From: an uncultured Bacilli bacterium
GTDB lineage: Bacteria; Bacillota_I; Bacilli_A; RF39; UBA660
Direction: 5' to 3'
DNA: 6,750 nucleotides
Assembly (NCBI GenBank): GCA_947627965.1
Contig: CANQYA010000054.1
Coordinates: 1-6,750, forward strand
Made by a program: the position numbers and the translations under genes. The notes beneath the pieces were generated by a model. It was not told the origin of the DNA. It ran no database searches and was given only the letters and a program-made list of their open reading frames with translations. Below, piece by piece: positions 1 to 4,836 of this stretch (positions within the stretch are counted from its first letter, which is position 1; the number at the start of each line of letters is the position of its first letter).

Positions 1-97
1 GTAATTTGATAGGACTAATTACCTTAGAAAACTTTTCATTATAGTAATCAGTAATATAGCACGCTAATTCTTTAGCATTAACAATTCCTTTATTCAT
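1..97 (-). CDS. SocA/Panacea (DUF4065)-like protein, N-terminal part only
   Basis: An ATG at 97-95 opens a frame that stays open for 32 codons to the window edge. It is preceded by AAGGAG about 11 nt upstream. The visible protein starts MNKGIVNAKELACYITDYYN and continues to SPIKL. This matches the usual opening of SocA-like Panacea proteins: a short lead, an amphipathic helix ending in a YYN/YCN-type motif, then a segment ending in KLQK, of which only KL is seen here. Panacea domains serve as antitoxins to many unrelated toxins and also occur in phage-associated GepA-type proteins. Only about a fifth of a typical protein is visible, so the call rests on a short N-terminal resemblance. No partner toxin gene is visible, and it would have to lie to the left of the window. 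Confidence 0.55.
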   Translation of the reverse strand, partial: MNKGIVNAKELACYITDYYNEKFSKVISPIKL

Positions 98-163
98 ACT
101 AAATCACTCTCCTTATTTCAATATAAGTATATCATAAAAAGCCAAAAACTGTGCTAGTGAATT

Positions 164-190
164 ATTATATCAAAAATTTTTATATTTCAA
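164..190 (-). promoter_or_regulatory. Possible promoter of the Panacea-like gene
   Basis: On the minus strand there is a perfect TATAAT (169-164) preceded by TGA, giving an extended -10 (TGnTATAAT). A TTGAAA (190-185) lies upstream with a short 15-nt spacer. Initiation near 157 would leave a leader of about 60 nt before the ATG at 97. A second -10-like TATACT (131-126) sits closer to the gene but lacks a recognisable -35. The stretch from about 191 to 300 shows no gene, no strong hairpin and no further clear signal. Confidence 0.4.
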
Positions 191-300
191 ATACATTTTA
201 ATAAATTCTTTATAATTTTTTTATGTGTGAAATGAAAAAGTAAATTCCAGTTTCAATATATTAATGTAAAATTTAGTCTTACATCAAACAGAAAATGAAC

Positions 301-329
301 TTGATAAAAGTGCGTTTTTATGTTATCAT
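301..329 (+). promoter_or_regulatory. Sigma-A-type promoter of the antisense RNA
   Basis: The -35 box TTGATA (301-306), a 17-nt spacer and the -10 box TATCAT (324-329) form a near-consensus sigma-A promoter. Transcription would start near 336. No ribosome binding site followed by a usable reading frame lies downstream. Instead there is a 5' hairpin, further hairpins and an intrinsic terminator within about 110 nt, so the product is most likely a small RNA. Confidence 0.7.
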
Positions 330-400
330 GTATCTAGTGAAGGAAACTTCATATAATAAAAAGGGAACATTCAATAATCGCATGTTGAGTGCTGCCAATA

Positions 401-417
401 AAGTTGGTTCCACCTAA
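401..417 (+). repeat. Antitoxin-side copy of the direct repeat
   Basis: AAGTTGGTTCCACCTAA repeats as AAGTTTGGCTCCACCCAA at 546-563, with one extra T and two C/T differences. The two copies are transcribed in opposite directions, so the plus-strand RNA carries a sequence complementary to the toxin mRNA leader. In the RNA duplex both C/T differences become G-U wobbles and the extra base becomes one bulged A, leaving 17 pairs. The 3' half of this copy also forms the left arm of the terminator, so target binding and termination share bases. Confidence 0.7.
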
Positions 418-446
418 ATCAAGCTTGAGTTAGGTGGATTTCTTTT
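410..446 (+). terminator. Intrinsic terminator of the antisense RNA, shared with the toxin 3' end
   Basis: CCACCTAA (410-417) pairs perfectly with TTAGGTGG (430-437). Beyond an A/G mismatch, TCA and TGA extend the stem around an AGCT loop. On the plus strand ATTTCTTTT follows, giving a good intrinsic terminator. On the minus strand the same stem begins 7 nt after the toxin stop codon, so it could also cap the toxin mRNA. The bases beyond it in that direction (AACCAACTTTATT) are a poor U-tract, so termination there is doubtful and read-through across the antitoxin gene is possible. Confidence 0.7.
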
Positions 447-528
447 ATATTAAGACTATAAATAGTAAAAATAATAAAAGGAAGATAATTATTACTAAAG
501 ATAGAATTAAAAAATCCTTCTTATTCAT
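445..528 (-). CDS. 27-residue hydrophobic peptide, candidate type I toxin
   Basis: The ATG at 528-526 is followed by 27 codons and a TAA. The peptide begins MNKKDFLILSLV and continues to the end as an unbroken run of Ile, Leu, Phe and Val (residues 6-27 contain only one Ser besides hydrophobics), ending in FIVLI. A charged lysine N-terminus plus a single membrane-spanning segment is typical of small type I toxins such as Ibs, Ldr, TisB and Fst. I see no sequence match to any of these; in particular the Fst charged C-terminal tail is missing. The ribosome binding site is GAAGG/AAGGCG, 7 nt from the ATG, and part of it can be paired in a small hairpin. A near-perfect promoter lies upstream (585-614). 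A convergent RNA overlaps the 3' end and is complementary to the leader. The peptide probably inserts in the membrane. Toxicity is inferred, not shown. A small membrane peptide with another role remains possible. Confidence 0.65.
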   Translation of the reverse strand: MNKKDFLILSLVIIIFLLLFLLFIVLI

Positions 529-536
529 TATATCGC

Positions 537-548
537 CTTCTTTAGAAG
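537..548 (-). promoter_or_regulatory. Hairpin covering the toxin ribosome binding site
   Basis: In the toxin mRNA, CTTC (548-545) can pair with GAAG (540-537) around TAAA. The second arm is part of the AAGAAGG ribosome binding site. A larger alternative hairpin lies just 5' of it: AAGTTGG and CCAAACTT with a GTGGAG loop (about 566-546). The two structures share CTTC bases, so folding one may exclude the other. The antisense RNA can pair with 546-563, including the GTGGAG loop. The stem is short (4 bp), so its strength alone is modest. Confidence 0.4.
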
Positions 549-563
549 TTTGGCTCCACCCAA
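546..563 (-). repeat. Toxin-leader copy of the direct repeat (antisense target site)
   Basis: This copy (AAGTTTGGCTCCACCCAA on the plus strand) corresponds to 401-417. In the toxin mRNA it reads as a hairpin with GTGGAG in the loop. The complementary segment of the antisense RNA contains TTCCAC, suitable for an initial loop contact. The site ends 17 nt before the toxin start codon and only a few nt from its ribosome binding site, a natural position for translational control. Confidence 0.68.
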
Positions 564-584
564 CTTATTAAATGTTCCTAAATG

Positions 585-614
585 ATTATACTATATGTCT
601 ATATTTAAAAACAA
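585..614 (-). promoter_or_regulatory. Promoter of the toxin mRNA
   Basis: On the minus strand there is a TTGTTT -35 (614-609), an 18-nt spacer and a perfect TATAAT -10 (590-585). Very AT-rich, UP-like sequence lies further upstream. Transcription would start near 579-577, giving a leader of about 50 nt before the ATG at 528. That leader contains the antisense target site and the ribosome-binding-site hairpin. Confidence 0.65.
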
Positions 615-660
615 TCGAACACATTAAAAATATTATAAAAATAATCACTATACAAAAGAA

Positions 661-690
661 AAGCCTAGTAAAAATACTTGGGCTTTTTCT
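661..690 (-). terminator. Intrinsic terminator after the 694-2304 gene, probably bidirectional
   Basis: AAGCC (661-665) pairs with GGCTT (681-685), and inside it AGTA (667-670) pairs with TACT (675-678) around AAAA, with a small internal loop between. On the minus strand the stem begins 8 nt after the TAA of the membrane-protein gene and is followed by TTTTCTTTT. On the plus strand it is followed by TTTTTCTTATTT. It insulates the toxin cassette from this gene. The interval 615-660 shows only AT-rich sequence upstream of the toxin promoter. Confidence 0.65.
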
Positions 691-693
691 TAT

Positions 694-2304
694 TTAAGCT
701 GTTTCTTTTAAGACATAAGTATAATTCTTATCTACTATCCTAAAATCTAAATATATATTATCAGCTTTCTTTAATTCACTATTTACTTCATAATATAAAT
801 ACTCCGTTTTATAATTTAATTCTATATTAACTGCTGGTACATTTTGTTCATACTCTTTTCCGTCTATTTCATATCTTATATGTCCTATACTTGGAATAAG
901 ATACTTAGCTAAATCTTCATTATATATATCCTTATCAATATTTATATCCAATTTTAAACGCATTACTATCATATTTTGCGTAACATAAGTTTTAGGTATT
1001 ATATAATCAACAAAATCATAACAAGAATTAATACATTGTTGATATTGATACGTAAAACTATCATCTATATCAAATTTAGTAATCGTTATATTCGTCTTTT
1101 TTAAAATACTTCCCTCAAAATCCAATGTTTCATTCAATTTAGCTTGTTTAACATCAGTAAACTTATCTATTTTTCTAGTATCTAGATCAATTTTAAACAA
1201 ATCATAAGTTCTTATTCCTTTTACATCTTTATAACTTTTAATAAATTCTAACTGTTTAAAATGATCAACATACTTATTATCAATCTTAAAAATAACAATA
1301 AATATTTTTTCACTATTAGGCTCTAAAGTCAATTTAGTATAAGCTTTACCTAATGCTATAAAAGGAATATTGTAATTATGGGTTGGACTATAAGAAATTC
1401 TACTACCAATCTTTATTTTAAAATTATCCATATCAATTACTTGTTCTTTAGAAGTTGTATTTACAGCATTTATTCTTACCACTGTATAAGTAAAATTATT
1501 AGAGCTAATATCAGTTCCAAATATATCATTATTTAACTGATAACTACTTAATACTTTCATTTTTACTCCATTATAATTAAAGACTTCATTTTCTGTATAT
1601 ATTTTATTTTTTACATATTTAACATTATATAAAATACCACCTACGGTTATCAAAAGAATACCAATAGTTGCTAAAATAAGAGCTGTATTCTCTTTAAAAA
1701 CATAAGCCATAATTCTTAATCTTCTGCGAAACTTAGTATGTACGTCGTTAGAATCAAAATCTAAATCAAGTTCTACTTCTTCGTTATCAGATGAAGCAAT
1801 ATTTAATTCCATCCAATCTTTTTGAAAATTAAACTTCCTAATATTAAATCCCGTTGCTCTAAATACAGCCATTATAAGAAATGGTACTTGAGCTAAAAAG
1901 AATAAATACAAACCATCTCTCGTAATCCGCAATTGTAATAAATTTATTTGATTATAAGCTATACTTTGAAATTGACCTCTGACAAATATAAAAGCAAAGC
2001 TAAGTACAGTATAAAATATTGGTAAAAAGACGTAATATTTAAGAGGTTTATCTTTCTTTTGTAATAAGATAAAAATAACAATACTAATGAACATAGCACA
2101 CGCTATTATGAAGTATAAATAAGGAGGTAAATAAATATTATCTAATCCATCAAATCTTTCATAGGTTTTAGTAGATAAATATTCACTAAAGAAAGAAAGA
2201 GTATCATTAGTTTTATATAGTATATATCCTAATAAAAGAGACAATACTAAATGAATTAAGCGAAAATGTTTTATTAAAAAAGCATATGGTTTTCTTAATA
2301 TCAT
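694..2304 (-). CDS. Polytopic membrane protein with large outer C-terminal domain, unknown function
   Basis: This 536-residue protein is not one I recognise. Hydrophobic segments lie at about 13-31, 62-82, 88-108, 131-148 and 206-228. Positive charges (RKPYAFLIKHFR at the start, QKKDKPLK at 82-89, KFRRRLR at 191-197) suggest an inside N-terminus. Residues 149-205 would form a cytoplasmic loop with an acidic stretch (EEVELDLDFDSND). Residues 229-536 would form a large outer domain rich in alternating beta-like segments, with a CINSC cysteine pair (424 and 428) that could form a disulfide or bind metal. The start ATG at 2304 has a strong GGGGAGG ribosome binding site 8 nt upstream. A possible -10 TATACT (2341-2336) has only a T-tract where a -35 would be. 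It lies downstream of another envelope-protein gene in the same direction with a 166-nt gap, so it is probably transcribed on its own. A DUF4352-like immunoglobulin-type outer domain is conceivable but unproven. Confidence 0.85.
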   Translation of the reverse strand: MILRKPYAFLIKHFRLIHLVLSLLLGYILYKTNDTLSFFSEYLSTKTYERFDGLDNIYLPPYLYFIIACAMFISIVIFILLQKKDKPLKYYVFLPIFYTVLSFAFIFVRGQFQSIAYNQINLLQLRITRDGLYLFFLAQVPFLIMAVFRATGFNIRKFNFQKDWMELNIASSDNEEVELDLDFDSNDVHTKFRRRLRIMAYVFKENTALILATIGILLITVGGILYNVKYVKNKIYTENEVFNYNGVKMKVLSSYQLNNDIFGTDISSNNFTYTVVRINAVNTTSKEQVIDMDNFKIKIGSRISYSPTHNYNIPFIALGKAYTKLTLEPNSEKIFIVIFKIDNKYVDHFKQLEFIKSYKDVKGIRTYDLFKIDLDTRKIDKFTDVKQAKLNETLDFEGSILKKTNITITKFDIDDSFTYQYQQCINSCYDFVDYIIPKTYVTQNMIVMRLKLDINIDKDIYNEDLAKYLIPSIGHIRYEIDGKEYEQNVPAVNIELNYKTEYLYYEVNSELKKADNIYLDFRIVDKNYTYVLKETA

Positions 2305-2411
2305 AACTCTTTCCTCCCCTTATTATCTACTATTTAGTATATATTATTTTAGAAGAAAAAAAAAGAAAAAAAGCACGATTTTTGACCTGTTTACAGAATA
2401 ACAAGACACTT

Positions 2412-2432
2412 TTAGATAAATTAATTATCTAA
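2412..2432. other. AT-rich perfect hairpin in the 2305-2470 gap
   Basis: TTAGATAA (2412-2419) and TTATCTAA (2425-2432) are perfect inverted arms around a 5-nt loop, about 40 nt after the stop of the 2471-3682 gene. Neither side has a convincing U-run and the stem has one G-C pair per arm, so it would be a weak terminator at best. Long A and T tracts (about 2353-2372) fill part of the rest of this gap, and no small gene is seen there. Confidence 0.3.
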
Positions 2433-2470
2433 TTATTAAGGCTTCTTTCTTTAATTATTTAAATATATAT

Positions 2471-3682
2471 TTACTTATAATAAACACTATAAATATTCTT
2501 ATAATTATATTTTAATTCACTATTAGTAACCAATCTTTTTATACCATAATAATCATAACGATACAAAGTATCATTACTAATAAAATAAACTTTATTATTT
2601 ATAACCTCTACTTCGTTAATATTATCTAACTGAAATAATAAAATAGGATAATCTTTAACTTCTTTATATATTTTATATACTTCATTATTCTTATTGATAT
2701 AATAATAGTATTTATCCTGTTCAAAAGCTTTAATATATTCCTCATCAATAGGATAATTATTGCTAAATACTAAATTATTATTATTCATTTCATAAACATT
2801 CTTATTAGACCACTTACCATCATAATACATAGCTTTTTTATTTTTATTACCAGTAATCTCATACTTATTTTTAAAAGGATTAATTTCATATTGAATTAAA
2901 TTACTTTTATCAAATAAATATAACTTATTATTTACTATACCATTAATATAAATATTAGTTGCTAAAGGGATTTCTATTTCTTTTATCTTATTTTTTACTA
3001 TATCAATAACTAATAAAGCATTATATAATGGTAAATTCTCATATTTAGGAATAATATAATATTTATCAATTAAAACTCCTAAATCATTATTATATATATC
3101 ATAATTAGCAAATTTAATTTCTTCATTCTTTTTATTAGTAATTTTTAAAAGATGATTATATTCATATAATAAAATATATTCATTATCATAAAGATTATCT
3201 TTATATATTTTATTATTATTGATATTAGATAAAGTATCTATATCACTATACTTATCCTCTTTAAAATTAGGTAATTGTTCAACAAAAGAAGATAAATCAT
3301 AACTATCTTTTATACTACTATAAGAATATTGTTTATTTTCAATATTACAAGTAATAAAAGGTTCTTTATTATTTTTAATATATATAGGAGAAATACACAT
3401 TAAGTCATCTTGTTCATATATTTTAATATCTTTTATAATTTTCTTTTGCTTATTAAAAGTGTTATCTATATCGAATAAAAACCTTTTATCCCCTACTCTT
3501 ACATCAAATAAATAATAATTATTACCTTCTTTTTTATAATATTTTTCTATAATTTTGACATTATTATTATCTATTTTTATATTATAAGTTACTGTATGTT
3601 TATTTTTAAAAAGACTATATATCAATTGTATAAATAATAAAACAATTAGTATAACTATTATCTTTTTTATTACCTTTTTCAT
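2471..3682 (-). CDS. Membrane-anchored extracytoplasmic protein with propeller-like motifs, unknown function
   Basis: This is a 403-residue protein. A lysine-rich start (MKKVIKKI) and a hydrophobic segment at about 8-26 form an uncleaved signal anchor, since no lipobox or clear cleavage site is seen. The remainder would sit outside the membrane. It is extremely rich in Asn, Lys, Tyr, Ile and Asp. Repeating motifs of the form NNKLYLFDKSNLIQYE (251-266) and NNKVYFISNDTLYRYD (362-377), with a weaker NNEVYKIYKE (332-341), resemble blades of a beta-propeller. Cys96 and Cys112 could form a disulfide. No catalytic motif is visible. The ATG at 3682 is preceded by GGTGG 4 nt upstream, a weak ribosome binding site of the kind also used by the neighbouring 3730-4173 gene. 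A probable own promoter lies at 3700-3729. A sensor or surface-binding role is a guess from topology only. Confidence 0.8.
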   Translation of the reverse strand: MKKVIKKIIVILIVLLFIQLIYSLFKNKHTVTYNIKIDNNNVKIIEKYYKKEGNNYYLFDVRVGDKRFLFDIDNTFNKQKKIIKDIKIYEQDDLMCISPIYIKNNKEPFITCNIENKQYSYSSIKDSYDLSSFVEQLPNFKEDKYSDIDTLSNINNNKIYKDNLYDNEYILLYEYNHLLKITNKKNEEIKFANYDIYNNDLGVLIDKYYIIPKYENLPLYNALLVIDIVKNKIKEIEIPLATNIYINGIVNNKLYLFDKSNLIQYEINPFKNKYEITGNKNKKAMYYDGKWSNKNVYEMNNNNLVFSNNYPIDEEYIKAFEQDKYYYYINKNNEVYKIYKEVKDYPILLFQLDNINEVEVINNKVYFISNDTLYRYDYYGIKRLVTNSELKYNYKNIYSVYYK

Positions 3683-3699
3683 TCTACCACCATATTAAA

Positions 3700-3729
3700 A
3701 GTATATCAAAAAAATAGTTGCCGTAACAA
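3700..3729 (-). promoter_or_regulatory. Probable promoter of the 2471-3682 gene
   Basis: TTGTTA (3729-3724), an 18-nt spacer and TATACT (3705-3700) on the minus strand place a start near 3693, about 10 nt before the ATG. The -35 box lies inside the loop and arm of the upstream gene's terminator, so the two signals overlap. Confidence 0.42.
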
Positions 3730-3735
3730 CTATTT
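3706..3735 (-). terminator. Intrinsic terminator of the thioredoxin/PH-domain operon
   Basis: AAATAGTTG (3712-3720) and CAACTATTT (3727-3735) form a perfect 9-bp stem with a 6-nt loop. On the minus strand it is followed by a run of seven T (3714-3708, partly shared with the stem). The TAG stop codon of the 3730-4173 gene lies inside the stem. Confidence 0.65.
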
Positions 3736-4173
3736 ATTATTTTTCTTTTCAGGATATAATTTTTTCTTCTCTAACATATAGGCAGAAATAGCAGTTTCTA
3801 TCTCGTCTAAAGCACTTTTATCAATATTAGATAAAGTTACAAATTCTTTAGCTGTATCAATATATACCTTACCCCAAATTAGACTAGCTAAAACTTTTAA
3901 ATCGTTAAACATATCAGGAGTAATACTATCGACAAAATAACCAAAAAGTAATCTCTTGCGACCAATAATTATTCTTTTATCGGTAAGAGCAATAACAGCA
4001 GTTGTAAAAATATCAAAAGAACTTTTACTTTTTTGAGCGGTAAAGGCATAAATGACTTCTTCATCAGGATTAACAAACTTATTTACCACTTTAGAATTTG
4101 CTTTTAAACGCCAAGCGATTGTTAAAGGATGCTTTTTTTTGAATTGTTTAACAAGTTCATAAACACTATTCAT
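3730..4173 (-). CDS. Bacterial PH-domain protein (YokE/bPH-like)
   Basis: This is a 147-residue soluble protein. After an N-terminal helical lead (MNSVYELVKQFKKKHP), residues 35-135 look like a bacterial pleckstrin-homology fold. They include an EEVIYAFTAQK strand, the hallmark ALTDKRIIIGRK (62-73), GYFVDSITPDMFNDL (78-92) and a closing helix (119-137). A lysine-rich tail ends in KKNNK. Such domains are common in Firmicutes as YokE-like proteins of unknown role and are generally thought to be protein-interaction modules. The start was chosen at ATG 4173. An in-frame TTG at 4185 would add four residues, but it lacks a ribosome binding site, while GGTGG lies 5 nt before the ATG. That GGTGG is within the last codons of the upstream thioredoxin gene, whose TAG is one base before this ATG, so translation is probably coupled. 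The two genes share a terminator. Confidence 0.78.
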   Translation of the reverse strand: MNSVYELVKQFKKKHPLTIAWRLKANSKVVNKFVNPDEEVIYAFTAQKSKSSFDIFTTAVIALTDKRIIIGRKRLLFGYFVDSITPDMFNDLKVLASLIWGKVYIDTAKEFVTLSNIDKSALDEIETAISAYMLEKKKLYPEKKNNK

Positions 4174-4174
4174 A

Positions 4175-4711
4175 CTATCCACCAATTTCTACATATTGTT
4201 CGATAAAATCAACTAAATCAAGTAAAGCAATCTCGCCTAAATGTAAATCTAATAATTTACCATTTTGTACTAACAACATAGTTGGTGTTCTAACACCATC
4301 AACATCTTCACCATATCTTTCTACTTGTACTGATCCATATAAACTATATAACTCATCTGCTTCTTCGTCAGATAAAGTCAAAACATTTAAGTAATTAACA
4401 TCAATATCATATTCATTAACCAAACGTTTCATGATTGGTTCTTGAGCTTGACAATGAGTACATTTTGGACTAGCTATATATATTAAAGATACATCACTAC
4501 CATTTAATAATTCTCTATACTCAGCCATACTTATATTAGTTATTGTCTTTTCAGGAACATTACAAGATTTACAATTCTTTAACTCAGGAATTACATAAGC
4601 AAGACCCAAAACAATTACTAATGACAAAACGATTATAACTGCATTCTTTATTTTATCAATATTACTAATTGTCGTTACTTCTTCCTTACTTTTACTCTTT
4701 TTACTATCCAT
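4175..4711 (-). CDS. Membrane-anchored thioredoxin-fold protein
   Basis: This is a 178-residue protein. The charged N-terminus (1-22) is followed by a single hydrophobic segment at about 23-43, so the remainder is likely outside the membrane. Residues 56-175 read as a thioredoxin fold: SLIYIASPKCTHCQAQEPI (75-93) carries the redox CTHC pair (Cys84, Cys87), and RTPTMLLVQNGK (141-152) holds the cis-proline (143) and following strand. A second CxxC, NCKSC (Cys47, Cys50), lies just after the membrane segment. Overall it resembles PedC/bacteriocin-accessory-type thioredoxin proteins of Firmicutes, which act in disulfide exchange, but no bacteriocin gene is visible. The ATG at 4711 has a strong AAGGAGG 6 nt upstream. 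It is the first gene of an operon with the PH-domain gene, one base apart. Confidence 0.85.
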   Translation of the reverse strand: MDSKKSKSKEEVTTISNIDKIKNAVIIVLSLVIVLGLAYVIPELKNCKSCNVPEKTITNISMAEYRELLNGSDVSLIYIASPKCTHCQAQEPIMKRLVNEYDIDVNYLNVLTLSDEEADELYSLYGSVQVERYGEDVDGVRTPTMLLVQNGKLLDLHLGEIALLDLVDFIEQYVEIGG

Positions 4712-4734
4712 GTTAAACCTCCTTATACACTTTG

Positions 4735-4743
4735 ATTATATCA
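4735..4743 (-). promoter_or_regulatory. Extended -10 promoter of the thioredoxin/PH-domain operon
   Basis: On the minus strand TGATATAAT is a perfect extended -10 (TG at 4743-4742, TATAAT at 4740-4735). The leader would be about 20 nt, with AAGGAGG before the ATG at 4711. No good -35 is visible, which is usual for extended -10 promoters. Confidence 0.55.
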
Positions 4744-4836
4744 CAATTAATTAACTCATGTATATTATTTTTAGAAAAAAAACAAAATCTTCATAATTAA
4801 TTATTAAAGACAATATATTTAATTGGAGGAAATATA

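Larger units (their letters stand above)
336..446 (+). ncRNA. Small antisense RNA, candidate type I antitoxin
   Basis: This is a predicted RNA of about 111 nt, bounded by the promoter at 301-329 and a terminator ending in a U-rich tail (438-446). It can fold into a chain of hairpins. The first is a 5' hairpin, TGAAG (338-342) with CTTCA (347-351), closed by a GAAA tetraloop; such a cap commonly stabilises regulatory RNAs. The second pairs CATTCAA (368-374) with TTGAGTG (385-391) around a 10-nt loop. The third pairs GCCAA (394-398) with TTGGT (404-408). The fourth is the terminator. GGAAC (364-368) could alternatively close with GTTCC (407-411). Segment 401-417 is complementary to the leader of the convergent toxin mRNA (546-563), and the 3' end overlaps the 3' part of that mRNA. 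The inferred role is to block toxin translation and/or trigger mRNA decay, as RNAII does in Fst/par loci. Family membership is not established. Confidence 0.68.

Noticed and set aside
98..300. Small genes or RNA in the left intergenic stretch
   Set aside because: Only very short frames without ribosome binding sites and no stable hairpins beyond the promoter signals listed.
382..417. An 11-codon plus-strand frame (MLSAANKVGST) inside the antisense RNA
   Set aside because: No ribosome binding site at proper distance, and its bases are explained by hairpins, the antisense repeat and the terminator arm. It is most likely coincidental.
336..446. Plus-strand RNA as a T-box, riboswitch or AbiF-associated RNA
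   Set aside because: The TTCCACC segment faintly recalls a T-box, but there is no downstream gene on the same strand and the RNA ends in its own terminator. No Abi_2-type gene is nearby. The convergent peptide gene explains it better.
445..528. Hydrophobic frame as chance AT-rich noise
   Set aside because: AT-rich DNA readily encodes Ile/Leu/Phe runs, so this is a real concern. It is outweighed by the combination of a start codon with ribosome binding site, a near-perfect promoter, a charged N-terminus and the facing complementary RNA.
2412..2432. AT palindrome as terminator of the 2471-3682 gene
   Set aside because: Stem is nearly all A-T and no U-run follows on the minus strand, so it is kept only as a low-confidence hairpin.
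4174..4185. TTG at 4185 as start of the PH-domain gene
   Set aside because: No ribosome binding site precedes it, while GGTGG lies 5 nt before the in-frame ATG at 4173.
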